Shown here piece by piece: positions 18,818 to 29,202 of a stretch of DNA of 64,000 nt (its first letter is position 1; each line of letters starts with the position of its first letter). A model generated the notes under the pieces. That model had not been told where the DNA came from. It saw only the letters and a program-made list of their open reading frames with translations, and made no database searches. Source of the DNA: Buchnera aphidicola (Cinara curtihirsuta) (GTDB lineage: Bacteria > Pseudomonadota > Gammaproteobacteria > Enterobacterales > Enterobacteriaceae); contig NZ_LR217700.1 in the NCBI RefSeq assembly GCF_900698895.1, forward strand, positions 248,001-312,000, given 5' to 3'. Made by a program: the position numbers and the translations under genes.

Positions 18818-19609
18818 ATGTTTTTAATTGATACTCACTGTCACATTAATAATATAGATAATAGTAAAAAAAACTGCAATATAGATAATATTTTAAAAAA
18901 AGCTTATAAAAAAAATGTCAGATTATTTTTATCCGTTTCAACTTCTATTCAAGATTTTTATCATATGTTTCAACATACTTTTTTTTATAAAAATATTTTT
19001 TTATCTTGTGGTTTACATCCAAATTATAATCATCATAAAAACGATTTAAAAAATATAGAATTAATATCTAAATATAATAAAGTGATTGCTATTGGTGAAA
19101 CTGGGTTAGATTTTTATAGATCAAAAAAAAAAAAAAGACAGATTGAACTTTTTCAACATCATATTTATATATCTAAAAAAACTAAAAAACCTATTATTAT
19201 TCATAATAGAAATGCAGATAAAGAAATAATAAGTATTTTAAATACTCATAAAAACCAACTATATTCAGGAATAATACATTCATTTACAGGAACAATAGAT
19301 TTTGCAAGACAATTATTAGATATTGGATTTTATATTTCATTTTCTGGAATAATTACATTTAAAAAATCACATAATTTAAGATCCATTTTAAAATTTATAC
19401 CTTTAAACAGATTATTTATAGAAACAGATTCGCCCTATTTATCTCCTGAACCATATAGAGGCAAAATAAACCAACCATATTTATTATGGTATACTGCTAA
19501 ATTAATTCAAAAATGTTTAAAAATAGATTTTTTAACATTTTCTAAAATATTAAAAAAAAATTTCTATACATTATTTAAAATAAAAAATAATATATACATA
19601 AAAACATAA
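18818..19609 (+). CDS. ycfH: TatD-family metal-dependent hydrolase YcfH
   Basis: A TIM-barrel nuclease-like metalloenzyme of 263 residues (265 in E. coli YcfH). Metal ligands are visible: DTHCH (His7, His9), GETGLDFYR, HSFTGT, and the ETDSPYLSPEPYRGK segment near the end. The physiological substrate in this group is uncertain; TatD proteins are reported to have DNase or phosphodiesterase activity. The place directly after holB is the conserved E. coli order. AAGGAT precedes the ATG. Confidence 0.92.
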   Translation: MFLIDTHCHINNIDNSKKNCNIDNILKKAYKKNVRLFLSVSTSIQDFYHMFQHTFFYKNIFLSCGLHPNYNHHKNDLKNIELISKYNKVIAIGETGLDFYRSKKKKRQIELFQHHIYISKKTKKPIIIHNRNADKEIISILNTHKNQLYSGIIHSFTGTIDFARQLLDIGFYISFSGIITFKKSHNLRSILKFIPLNRLFIETDSPYLSPEPYRGKINQPYLLWYTAKLIQKCLKIDFLTFSKILKKNFYTLFKIKNNIYIKT

Positions 19610-19726
19610 TAAAAAAAAACATTAAAAAATGATTTTTATATACTTTTAACAAATAAAAAAAAATTTTATTTACATAAATTTATATTTTACTATTTATAGT
19701 TTTTTATTATAAAATATAAAAAATAT

Positions 19727-21124
19727 TTAAAAATCTGCATGTCCTATAGTTCTAGGAAATGGAATTGATTCTCGAATATTTTTAATTCCAGTAATAAATA
19801 ATATTAATCGCTCTAAACCTAAACCAAAACCAGAATGAGGAACTGTACCATACTTTCTTAAATCTTTATACCAATTATAATTTTCTTTATTTAATCCCAT
19901 CTCTATCATTCTATTCTCTAAATAATCTATTCTATCTTCTCTCTCTGAACCACCTATAATTTCACCAACTTGAGGAATTAATATATCAAATGCAGATACT
20001 GTTTTTTTATCTTTATTCATGCGCATATAAAAAGCTTTTAATAATTTCGGGTAATTTCTTATAATTACCGGAGATTTAAAATAATTATTTACTAAATATT
20101 TTTCATGATGAGAAGATAAATCTTCACCCCATAAGATTTTCTCGTTAATAATATGATTATTTTTTAATAAAATATTAATAGCTTCATTATATTCAATATT
20201 AACAAAATTAATATTTAAAAAATTATTTAAACGAAAAATAATATTTTTATCAACTTTTTTTTGCAAAAATAATAATTCAGAAACACAGTTATCTAAAACA
20301 AAGTTAATTGAATTTTTTAATAATTTTTCTGCAAAAATAGATATATCATTAATATCTGAAAAAGCTTTTTCTACTTCTAACATCCAAAATTCTGTTAAAT
20401 GTTTTTTAGTATTAGAATTTTCCGCTCTAAAAGTAGGTCCTAAAGAGTAAACTTTAGATAAAGCGCAAGCATAGGCTTCTAAAGTTAATTGACCAGAGAC
20501 AGTTAAAAATACTTTTTTTCCAAAAAAATAATTTTCTTTATTAGTGTTCTTTTTAATATTAACTTGATTATTAATATCTAACATAGATACTTGAAACATT
20601 GATCCAGAACCCTCTGTATCAATACTAGTAATAATAGGAGTTGATACCCATAAATAACCATTTTTAACTAAAAATTCATTTAAAGATTGAAAAACTGCAT
20701 TTCTAATTCTTGCAATAACGCCAATTAAACTAGTGCGAGGACGCAAATGACAAAAATATCTAATATATTCAATTGTATGTTTTTTAGCTGACATAGGATA
20801 TAAATCAGGACGATCTATCCACCCTATTATTTCAACATGATTAGCTTTAATTTCATAAGTTTGTAAATCACTAGGAGATAAAATTAAATTACCAGATACT
20901 ATTACTGAACAACCGATAGTTAATTTAATAATCTCGGTAGAATAATTAAATAAAGATTTTTTAGCAATTACTTGAATAGATCGTGTAGATGAACCATCAT
21001 ATATAGTTAAAAAAGATATTCCTATTTTTGATATTCTTTTACTTCTTACCCATCCACCAATAGTAATTTGTTTATTTAAATAATTATTTTTTGTATAAAT
21101 TTCTAATATAGAAATTTTTTTCAT
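19727..21124 (-). CDS. asnS: Asparaginyl-tRNA synthetase
   Basis: A class IIb aminoacyl-tRNA synthetase that charges tRNA-Asn. It has 465 residues against 466 in E. coli. The N-terminal OB-fold anticodon-binding domain (about 1-110, with VRSKRISKIGISFLTIYDGS) precedes the catalytic core. Motif 2 is FRAENSNTKKHLTEFWMLEV and motif 3 is GFGLGLERLILFITG, followed by IRESIPFPRT. It is convergent with ycfH. Confidence 0.97.
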   Translation of the reverse strand: MKKISILEIYTKNNYLNKQITIGGWVRSKRISKIGISFLTIYDGSSTRSIQVIAKKSLFNYSTEIIKLTIGCSVIVSGNLILSPSDLQTYEIKANHVEIIGWIDRPDLYPMSAKKHTIEYIRYFCHLRPRTSLIGVIARIRNAVFQSLNEFLVKNGYLWVSTPIITSIDTEGSGSMFQVSMLDINNQVNIKKNTNKENYFFGKKVFLTVSGQLTLEAYACALSKVYSLGPTFRAENSNTKKHLTEFWMLEVEKAFSDINDISIFAEKLLKNSINFVLDNCVSELLFLQKKVDKNIIFRLNNFLNINFVNIEYNEAINILLKNNHIINEKILWGEDLSSHHEKYLVNNYFKSPVIIRNYPKLLKAFYMRMNKDKKTVSAFDILIPQVGEIIGGSEREDRIDYLENRMIEMGLNKENYNWYKDLRKYGTVPHSGFGLGLERLILFITGIKNIRESIPFPRTIGHADF

Positions 21125-21346
21125 AACTATTTCCTAATATATAAAATATAAATATTTAAAATTTAATATTATAAAAAAAAAACAACTTATATTCTTGAAA
21201 ATAAATTTATCTAAATAAAAAGTTTTGTTTATATAAAAACATAAATTCCTTATATATAAACATATCTAAAAATAAATTTACTAATAAGTAATTTCTATTA
21301 CTGTATATAAACACAATTAATTTTTTTTATTAAAAAAATATCATAT

Positions 21347-22288
21347 TTATAATTTATTTTTACAATTTAAACAACAGCATGAATTTAATTTTATAGAACA
21401 TACTCTACATTGAATAAACAAACGGTTACAAAAATCATTTAAACAATTTATATGTATACGATCTGTATATTTTTTACAATTAATACACTGAGAAAATATA
21501 TCATTAGTAATTTTTTCTGATAAACGATTATCAAAAACAAAAATTTTTCCTCGAAAATAATTAGGAAGATTATATTTTTTTACTTGTTTAATATAACTCA
21601 AAATTCCACCATAAATATGATATATTTTAGAAAAACCATTATTCTTTAATAAAGCAGTAGCTTTTTCACAACGCACTCCTCCCGTACAATACAAAACAAT
21701 TTTTTTATTTTTATAAAATTCTAAAAATTTAGGTAATTTTTCTAATTGTTCTCGAAATGTTCGAGATGGAACAGTTATTGAATTATAAAAATGTCCAATT
21801 TCATATTCATAACTATTTCGCATATCAACAAAAATAAAATTTTTATTAAAAAAATATTTATTTACTAGAAAAGCATTCAAATAAATTCCAATTTTTTTAC
21901 GTGAAAAACAAAAATTTTTAATTTTACTAGAAACAATTTGTTTTTTAATTTTTATTTTTAAATTCCAAAAAGCCATTCTTTTATTTTCAATAGTATAATT
22001 AATATACATTCTTCTCGTTTTAGAATGAATGCTTTTAAATAAATGTTTAATATACTTATATTTATCAAAAGGAATACTAACTGTACCATTAATTCCTTCT
22101 TTTGAAATATAAATACGACCTAAAATATTTTTATTTTCTAAATTTAACTGAAGAAAAAAAAGTAATTTTTTAGGATTTAAAATAAAAAAATATTTATAAA
22201 AAGATAAAATAAACCTTTTATTATATAAATAATGTGAATAAATATTTTTTAAATTATTATTTGAAACTATTTTTTTTATTTTATACAT
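21347..22288 (-). CDS. trhO: tRNA uridine(34) hydroxylase TrhO (rhodanese-like)
   Basis: Formerly yceA. TrhO catalyses prephenate-independent hydroxylation of uridine 34 in some tRNAs, the first step towards 5-methoxyuridine type modifications. It has 313 residues, shorter than the 350 of E. coli. The N-terminal part keeps GRIYISKEGINGTVSIP. The rhodanese domain (about 145-240) has the catalytic Cys201 in VLYCTGGVRCEKA. A Cys-rich tail (about 262-311, roughly ten cysteines) is typical of the family and may bind metal. Note the tract at 22270-22279 near the start is T-rich but in frame. Confidence 0.9.
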   Translation of the reverse strand: MYKIKKIVSNNNLKNIYSHYLYNKRFILSFYKYFFILNPKKLLFFLQLNLENKNILGRIYISKEGINGTVSIPFDKYKYIKHLFKSIHSKTRRMYINYTIENKRMAFWNLKIKIKKQIVSSKIKNFCFSRKKIGIYLNAFLVNKYFFNKNFIFVDMRNSYEYEIGHFYNSITVPSRTFREQLEKLPKFLEFYKNKKIVLYCTGGVRCEKATALLKNNGFSKIYHIYGGILSYIKQVKKYNLPNYFRGKIFVFDNRLSEKITNDIFSQCINCKKYTDRIHINCLNDFCNRLFIQCRVCSIKLNSCCCLNCKNKL

Positions 22289-22403
22289 ATATAATATATT
22301 CTGTTAGTAAAAAAATAATAACTATAAAATAGATAACTCTAATTTAACAAATAAATTAAATATTATTTAATAAAAATAATTTATAGATAAACAATTTTTC
22401 TAT

Positions 22404-25265
22404 TTAAATTAATATTTTTTTTAATAAGATTTTTTTTTGATTATTAATTTTTTTTAAAACGTCAAAATTACTTTTTAATAAAGATTTTTTTTCTAAAATA
22501 AAACATGAAGGTGCATTCATTAAAATTTTTTTATTTAATAAAAAATAATTTATTTTATGAATTTCCTTTTTAAGTAAAAGAATTTTTTTATCTAAACGCT
22601 GTAATTCAATTTTAATATCAAAACATGAATCAATAGAAACAAATATTTGTACACCATCAATAATACGCATTATTACAGAAGATAAATTTAATGATGATTG
22701 AATCTCAACTATACATTTTAAATAAGCAATTTTTTTTAAAATTACGTTATTTTCCTGTAAAAAAATTTTCTTGCGTAAAGAAATATTCTTATAATAAACT
22801 TTTAATAATCTTGTATATTCTACTTTAGAATCTACTCTAATTGAACGTAAAACAGAAACAACTTTTTGAAACCAATTTATAAATTTAGTAATATATAAAT
22901 TTTTTAAATTTTTATTATATTGAGGTATAGAATTTAAAATTATTATAGGGTGAAATACTGTGTTTATTTTCTGTAAAATACTCCAAATATATACAGTGAT
23001 AAATGGCATTATAGGATGTACTAACAAAAGAATTTTACTTAAAATAAAAAACAAAGATACTTTAATAGAATTAATTTCATATAATGAACCATACTGTAAT
23101 ATTGGTTTTATCATTTCTAAATATTGATCACAAAATTTATTCCATATAAATTTATATAATAAAATTGATAGTTGATCAAATCGAAATAATTTTAAAAAAT
23201 AATGATATTTTTTAATAACTTTATTTAATTCAATATAAATCCATTGATTTAATAATAATGAAGAAATATTTTTTTTTTGAAGTATATTTTTAGAAATATT
23301 TTTTATTACAAAACGACTAGCATGCCAAATTTTATTACAAAAATTTTGATATCCTTTTAAACGATTCATATCCCAGTTAATACTTCTACTTGTAGATGCT
23401 ATAGATAAAAAAGTAAACCTTAAAGAATCGGCACTGTGAGCCAAAATTCCTTTTGGAAAACTATTTATAGTATTTTTTTTAACTATATTTATCTGTTTAG
23501 AATTTATTAAATTTTTTGTTCTTTTTTCTATTAATTTTTTCAAACTAATTCCATCAATCATATCCAATGGATCTAAAATATTACCATGAGATTTTGACAT
23601 TTTTTGACCCTGTTCATCTCGTATTAAACCAGTAATATATATATATTTAAAAGGAATTTGTGAATTACCTAATTTATCCTTTAAAATATACATAGTCATC
23701 ATAATCATACGAGCAATCCAAAAAAAAATAATATCAAAACCACAGACCAAAATATTTGTGGGATGAAACATATTTATTTTTTTCATATCTACAGGCCAAC
23801 CTAAACCAGCAAATGTCCATAAGCTAGAAGAAAACCAAGTATCTAATACATCAGAATCTTGTGTAAGAAGAATATTTTTTTTCAAAGAATATTCTTTTCG
23901 AATCGATTCCTCGTTTTCACCTACATAAATATTATTAAATGAATCATACCAAACTGGAATTCTATGTCCCCATAATAATTGACGAGATATACACCAATCT
24001 TGAATATTATTCATCCAAGATAAATACATATTTTTATATTGCTTGGGAATAAAAATAATTTTATCTTCTTTAACAGCCTTAATTGCTTCTATAGATAATA
24101 TTTTAGTACTTAAATACCACTGATTAGTCAGCATAGGCTCTAAAATTACACCACTTCTATCCCCATATGGAACATTCATTTTATAAGAAATAACTCGACT
24201 TAAAAAACCCTCTTCTTTTAATAAAAATAAAATATTCTTTCGGGCAATAAATCGATCTAAGTTATGTAAATTCTTAGGAATAAAATCATTAAATATTTTT
24301 TCTTTCTTTCCTTTATAATTAAAAATATTTAATTTTTTTAATATTTTACCATCTTTTGTAAAAATATTAATCATAGGTAATTTATTACATTGACCAATAT
24401 TATAATCATTAAAATCATGTGCCGGGGTTACTTTCATACATCCAGTTCCCTTAGATATATCAATAGATCTATCACTAATAATAGGAATAGACCTATTTAA
24501 TATAGGAACTTTAACAAAATAACCAATATATTTTTTATATCTTTTATCATCAGGGTGCACAGCTAATGCTGTATCTCCTAATAATGTTTCAGGTCTAGTA
24601 GTAGCTACTGTAAGATATTTTTTATTATTAAAAATATCACAATTTTCTGTGAAAAAATATTTAATATACCACATTTTATTTTTATATACTTTATTTTCCA
24701 CTTCTAAATCAGAAATTACTGTCTGAAATTTTGGATCCCAATATACTAATTTTTTACGTCTATAAATTAATCCATCTTTATATAAAGTAATAAAAACACT
24801 TTTTACTGCTTTTGAAAAATTAGAGTCTAATGTAAATCGAACATTTTTCCAATCAATTAAATGACCTAAACGTTTAATTTGATTAAACATAACTAATTCA
24901 GACTTTTTTTTCCAATTAAAAATTTTTTTTATAAATTCTTTTCGAGTATATGAATTTTTATCTTTACCTTCTTTCATTAATAAATAACGTTCAACTACCA
25001 TTTGTGTAGCAATACCAGCATGATCTGTACCCATTTGTAATAATGTATTTTTTCCAGACATACGATGATATCGTATTAATGTATCCATTATAGTCTGTTG
25101 AAAAGCATGACCCATATGTAAATAACCAGTTATATTTGGCGGTGGAACCATAATACAAAAATTATCATTTTTTAAAAAATTATTATTATGAAAAAAAAAC
25201 TTATTTTTTTTACAATATTTTTGTATCTTTTTTTCTATTAAATGAAAATTATAATTTTTATCCAT
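22404..25265 (-). CDS. valS: Valyl-tRNA synthetase
   Basis: A class I synthetase of 953 residues (951 in E. coli). The HIGH motif appears as HMGH at 50-53 within PPPNITGYLHMGHAF, and the KMSKS loop as GQKMSKSHGN. The editing domain (GTGCMKVTPAHDFNDY) and a C-terminal coiled coil (LQRLDKKILLLKKEIHK) are present. The start MDKNYNFHLIE aligns with MEKTYNPQDIE. In E. coli holC lies just upstream; here there is only AT-rich spacer. Confidence 0.98.
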   Translation of the reverse strand: MDKNYNFHLIEKKIQKYCKKNKFFFHNNNFLKNDNFCIMVPPPNITGYLHMGHAFQQTIMDTLIRYHRMSGKNTLLQMGTDHAGIATQMVVERYLLMKEGKDKNSYTRKEFIKKIFNWKKKSELVMFNQIKRLGHLIDWKNVRFTLDSNFSKAVKSVFITLYKDGLIYRRKKLVYWDPKFQTVISDLEVENKVYKNKMWYIKYFFTENCDIFNNKKYLTVATTRPETLLGDTALAVHPDDKRYKKYIGYFVKVPILNRSIPIISDRSIDISKGTGCMKVTPAHDFNDYNIGQCNKLPMINIFTKDGKILKKLNIFNYKGKKEKIFNDFIPKNLHNLDRFIARKNILFLLKEEGFLSRVISYKMNVPYGDRSGVILEPMLTNQWYLSTKILSIEAIKAVKEDKIIFIPKQYKNMYLSWMNNIQDWCISRQLLWGHRIPVWYDSFNNIYVGENEESIRKEYSLKKNILLTQDSDVLDTWFSSSLWTFAGLGWPVDMKKINMFHPTNILVCGFDIIFFWIARMIMMTMYILKDKLGNSQIPFKYIYITGLIRDEQGQKMSKSHGNILDPLDMIDGISLKKLIEKRTKNLINSKQINIVKKNTINSFPKGILAHSADSLRFTFLSIASTSRSINWDMNRLKGYQNFCNKIWHASRFVIKNISKNILQKKNISSLLLNQWIYIELNKVIKKYHYFLKLFRFDQLSILLYKFIWNKFCDQYLEMIKPILQYGSLYEINSIKVSLFFILSKILLLVHPIMPFITVYIWSILQKINTVFHPIIILNSIPQYNKNLKNLYITKFINWFQKVVSVLRSIRVDSKVEYTRLLKVYYKNISLRKKIFLQENNVILKKIAYLKCIVEIQSSLNLSSVIMRIIDGVQIFVSIDSCFDIKIELQRLDKKILLLKKEIHKINYFLLNKKILMNAPSCFILEKKSLLKSNFDVLKKINNQKKILLKKILI

Positions 25266-25672
25266 AGTTTTCTACAATTGTGTGTATATTTTTATTTAAA
25301 ATAAAATAATAAAAATTATACTGTAAATTTAAAATAATAATTGAAATATATTTATTAAAAAAAATATATATATAAAATATAATTATATATATAATTAAAA
25401 TTAATATAAATAAAATAATAAAACAAATTATTTTTAATATAAAAATTGAATTATTTTTCAATAAAATTTTCATTTATATACATATATAAATATATATTGT
25501 AAAATAAAATTTTATTATTATCAATTAAATAAAAAAATTTTTAATAAAATATATTATATATAATCTATATTATAAATATAAAAAAATATTTTATAATAAT
25601 TAAAAATTTTTCACATAAAAATTAAATTTCATTAATAAAAGATTTAAATTTCTAATATATAAGAAAAATATC
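25266..25672. other. Divergent intergenic region, valS/argI
   Basis: A 407 bp AT-rich gap between divergent genes, where both promoters must lie. An open frame of about 70 codons on minus here (25258-25473) is low-complexity Ile/Asn/Tyr and not credible. I looked for an ArgR operator (ARG box palindrome) upstream of argI and see none, so arginine repression is probably lost. Confidence 0.5.
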
Positions 25673-26686
25673 ATGAAAACATTATATAAAAAAAGCCTAT
25701 TAAGCTTATCTGACTATACAAATAAAGAAATTATTTATTTAATAAAATTATCAAAATTTTTAAAACAACAAAAATACAATAAAAAAGAAAATAAATATAT
25801 AAAAGGAAAAAATATAGTATTAATTTTTGAAAAAGAATCAACAAGAACTCGATGTGCATTTGAAATAGCAGCTTATGATCAAGGAGCAAATATTACATAT
25901 TTAGGACCTAATGACACGCATATCGGGTATAAAGAATCTATTCAAGATTCAGCAAAAGTATTAGGAAAAATGTATGATGCAATACAATACAGAGGTCATA
26001 ATGATAAAATTATCAAAGATTTTAAGAAATATTCTAAAATACCTGTTTGGAATGGTTTAACTGATACATTTCATCCCACTCAAATTTTAGCTGATTTACT
26101 TACTATTCAAGAAATCAAACCTAAAAAATCATTAAAAGAAATTAAATGTGCATATGTAGGAGATGCTCAAAATAATATAGCAAATACATTATTAGAAGCA
26201 GCTAATATTGTAGGATTAAAAATTAACATCGTAGCTCCAAAAATATACTGGCCTAAAAAAAAATTCCTATTTAAAAAAATAAAATATATAAAAAAAAATA
26301 AAAACATAATATGTACAGAAAATATAAAAGAAGGGGTTAAAAACGTTGATTTTATCTATACAGATGTATGGGTATCAATGGGAGAAAAAAAAAATATATG
26401 GGAAAAAAAAATAAAAGAATTATATCCATATCAAATTAATAAAAACATGCTAAAAATGACAAATAATAAAAATATAAAAATACTACACTGTTTACCGGCA
26501 CTTCATGATAAAAAATCTATGTTAGGATATGAAATACATAATAAATTTCATATTAATAATGGATTAGAAATTACTAATGATATATTTAATTCTAATATAA
26601 ATCTTAGTTTTAAACAATCAGAAAATAAGTTACATACTATTAAGGCTTTACTTGTGTCTTGTTTATCAAAAAAATCTTTTTTTTAA
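25673..26686 (+). CDS. argI: Ornithine carbamoyltransferase
   Basis: Converts ornithine and carbamoyl phosphate to citrulline in arginine synthesis, a nutrient the host cannot make. It has 337 residues against 334 in E. coli. The carbamoyl-phosphate loop STRTR is at 56-60, QYRGH and [12 protein letters not shown] follow, and the ornithine-binding and catalytic HCLPALHD motif is near 271-278. E. coli has two near-identical paralogs (argF, argI); synteny with ridA and valS supports argI. The TAATATATAAG leader shows only a weak ribosome binding site. Confidence 0.97.
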   Translation: MKTLYKKSLLSLSDYTNKEIIYLIKLSKFLKQQKYNKKENKYIKGKNIVLIFEKESTRTRCAFEIAAYDQGANITYLGPNDTHIGYKESIQDSAKVLGKMYDAIQYRGHNDKIIKDFKKYSKIPVWNGLTDTFHPTQILADLLTIQEIKPKKSLKEIKCAYVGDAQNNIANTLLEAANIVGLKINIVAPKIYWPKKKFLFKKIKYIKKNKNIICTENIKEGVKNVDFIYTDVWVSMGEKKNIWEKKIKELYPYQINKNMLKMTNNKNIKILHCLPALHDKKSMLGYEIHNKFHINNGLEITNDIFNSNINLSFKQSENKLHTIKALLVSCLSKKSFF

Positions 26687-26725
26687 AAATTATTAAAAAA
26701 TATAAATATAATTTATGGGATTGTT

Positions 26726-27103
26726 ATGTTAAAAGAAAAAAATATGTCAAATAAAATATTTGGACCATATTCACCTATTTTTCAAATAAATAATTTATTT
26801 TTTATTTCCGGGCAAATTCCAATAGATAAAAATACAGGAATAATACCAAAAAAAATAAGTGAACAAACAGATTTAATATTAATGAATATTTATTTTTTAT
26901 TAAAAAATTATAAATTGAAAATAAAAAATATTATTAAAACAACTATATTTACAACAACAATGGATAAATTAAAAGAAATTAATTTATCCTATAAAAATTT
27001 TTTTGACAAATATACAGATAAGTATCCTGCTAGATCGTGTATAGGTGTATCAGAATTACCTAAAAAGGTAAATATAGAAATTGAAGCAATAGCATCAATA
27101 TAA
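26726..27103 (+). CDS. ridA: RidA family enamine/imine deaminase
   Basis: RidA hydrolyses reactive 2-aminoacrylate formed by PLP enzymes, protecting them. The 125-residue protein keeps FGPYSP, FISGQIP, KTTIFTT, and the signature PARSCIGVSELPKKV...IEIEAIA with the substrate-binding Arg and Glu. GGGA 6 bp before the ATG at 26726 supports this start over the internal ATG at 26744. It lies 39 bp after argI and is probably cotranscribed. A strong hairpin follows its stop. Confidence 0.94.
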   Translation: MLKEKNMSNKIFGPYSPIFQINNLFFISGQIPIDKNTGIIPKKISEQTDLILMNIYFLLKNYKLKIKNIIKTTIFTTTMDKLKEINLSYKNFFDKYTDKYPARSCIGVSELPKKVNIEIEAIASI

Positions 27104-27107
27104 TATA

Positions 27108-27130
27108 TTTATGCCACTTAGTGGCATAAA
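27108..27130 (+). terminator. Hairpin between ridA and deaD
   Basis: TTTATGCCAC (27108-27117), a TTA loop and GTGGCATAAA (27121-27130) make a perfect 10-bp stem 5 bp after the ridA stop, followed by ATTTAATAAT. The genes on each side converge, so it could end transcripts from both directions. Its G+C content stands out strongly against the surroundings. Confidence 0.75.
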
Positions 27131-27219
27131 ATTTAATAATAAAAAATATTGTATATCTTACATTACAATTATTTATATTAAATTTTATTATTTTTTATAA
27201 TAAATATTATTTATTAATA

Positions 27220-28923
27220 TTATGTCTTTTTTTTTGAAGATACATTAGAAAAAAGTACAGGTTTAATTTTAATTGGTTTATTTAAAATACGAGTATGTAA
27301 CAAACGTACTAGTAAACTTTTAGAATATTGTCTAGGTAATTCAATAGTAGAATAATTTGAAAATAATCTAATATTTCCAATTAAACGACTATTAATATTC
27401 CCTTCATTAGCAATAGCTCCTACTATATGGCGTACTTCTATTTTGTCGTTACGACCTACTTCTAAACGATATATAATCATATCTTCTAATTTTTTATTAT
27501 TTTTAATAAATCGATTATTTATAGATTTTTTATTATAACTAAATCTACCTTTATTATAAGGTGATAAAAGATTATTTTTTCTAAAAGATAAAAAAGAATG
27601 CTGTTTTTCAGGTGGGATAATTAATGGACGATCGCCTTGAGCTAATTTTAATAAAGCAGCTGATAATTCTTCAAAATTCCAGCCTTTTTTTAAATTTAAC
27701 TGTAATAATAATTTTTTATATAAATCTAAATCATTACTATTTAATTGGTTTTGTACTTTTTCTGAAATAATTTTTAGTCTATGTTTTACTAATAATTCAG
27801 ATTTAGGTAATTCTACTTCTGAAATAGAATGTTTTATTATTCTTTCAATATTATAAAGTAATCTTCGTTCACGATATTCTACAAATAACAATGCTCGACC
27901 TGTTCTGCCTGCTCTACCAGTTCGACCAATACGATGAATATATGATTCAGCATCCATAGGGATATCATAATTAATAACAAAACTAATTCTATCAACATCT
28001 AATCCTCGAGCTGCAACATCAGTAGCAATTAATATATCTAATTTTCCTGTTTTTAAACGTTCTAATGTCTGCTCTCTTAATAATTGATTCATATCACCAT
28101 TTAATGCTGCACTATTATATCCATTTTTTTCTAAAGCTTCAGATACTTCTACTGTAGCATTTTTTGTACGAACAAAGATAATAGCAGCAGAAAAATCTTC
28201 TACTTCTAAAAAACGAATTAAAGCTTCAGTTTTTTTACCACGTACTATCCAATAACTTTGCTGTATATCAGGGCGAGTAATTCCTGTAGACTGTATTTTA
28301 ACTTCTTGTGGAGAATCCATAAAACGCCTAGATATCCTACGAATAATATTAGGCATTGTTGCTGAAAATAAAGCAGTTTGATGTTTCTTAGGAATTTTTG
28401 ACATAATAGTTTCTACATCTTCTATAAAACCCATGCGTAACATTTCATCTGCTTCATCTAAAACCAGGCTACTTAAATTAATTAAATTTAATGTTCCTCT
28501 TTTTAAGTGATCTAATAAACGACCTGGTGTTCCAACAATAATTTGAGGACCTTTTCTTAAAGCTTGTAATTGAATTTCATACCTCTGACCTCCATATAAG
28601 GCCAGTACTTGTATTCCCATAATATATCTAGAAAAATCAGAAAAAGCTTTAGCTACTTGAATTGCTAATTCTCGAGTAGGAACTAAAATTAAAATTTGTG
28701 GAGATCTTAAAGAAATTTTTATATTATTTAACAATGGTAATGCAAATGCTGCTGTTTTTCCACTACCAGTTTGTGCCATTCCTAATACATCTTTTCCTGA
28801 TAATAAGTAAGGAATACAAATAGATTGAATGGGAGACGGTTTAATGTATCCTAATGATTCAAGAGATTTTAATAAAAAAGAATTAAGTCCAAAAACGGAA
28901 AAAGAATGATGAATTTGAGTCAT
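27220..28923 (-). CDS. deaD: DEAD-box RNA helicase DeaD (CsdA)
   Basis: An ATP-dependent RNA helicase for ribosome assembly and mRNA decay, especially in the cold. It starts [13 protein letters not shown] at 28923, matching E. coli; an upstream in-frame ATG at 28977 adds 18 unrelated residues. It has 567 residues against 629. Motifs: [29 protein letters not shown], and [14 protein letters not shown]. The C-terminal RNA-binding domain ([23 protein letters not shown], reading MQLYRIEVGRDD in E. coli) is present, but the Arg/Gly-rich tail is gone. It is one of the few helicases expected in so reduced a genome. Confidence 0.96.
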   Translation of the reverse strand: MTQIHHSFSVFGLNSFLLKSLESLGYIKPSPIQSICIPYLLSGKDVLGMAQTGSGKTAAFALPLLNNIKISLRSPQILILVPTRELAIQVAKAFSDFSRYIMGIQVLALYGGQRYEIQLQALRKGPQIIVGTPGRLLDHLKRGTLNLINLSSLVLDEADEMLRMGFIEDVETIMSKIPKKHQTALFSATMPNIIRRISRRFMDSPQEVKIQSTGITRPDIQQSYWIVRGKKTEALIRFLEVEDFSAAIIFVRTKNATVEVSEALEKNGYNSAALNGDMNQLLREQTLERLKTGKLDILIATDVAARGLDVDRISFVINYDIPMDAESYIHRIGRTGRAGRTGRALLFVEYRERRLLYNIERIIKHSISEVELPKSELLVKHRLKIISEKVQNQLNSNDLDLYKKLLLQLNLKKGWNFEELSAALLKLAQGDRPLIIPPEKQHSFLSFRKNNLLSPYNKGRFSYNKKSINNRFIKNNKKLEDMIIYRLEVGRNDKIEVRHIVGAIANEGNINSRLIGNIRLFSNYSTIELPRQYSKSLLVRLLHTRILNKPIKIKPVLFSNVSSKKKT

Positions 28924-29202
28924 GTAAAGTATAAGCCTCTTATATTTCGAAAATGGCCAGTATACTACATAACTCATTATGAAAATTTCTATCTATTTTC
29001 ATTAAAGAGTATGAACCGGCTAAATTGAATATATATAATTTTTTTAAAAAAAATAATAAATAATTTTAATAAAAAAAAACTATAAATTAAAATACTTAAT
29101 ATTTTTAAATGAACTAATAAAATATTTATTATACAATAAAAATATATAATAATATAGTATACACTATATAAAATATTAATTGTGTATATATTATAAATTA
29201 TT

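Noticed and set aside
25258-25473. 71-codon open frame on minus upstream of valS
   Set aside because: Low-complexity Ile/Tyr/Asn sequence in an AT-rich gap; no ribosome binding site or homology.
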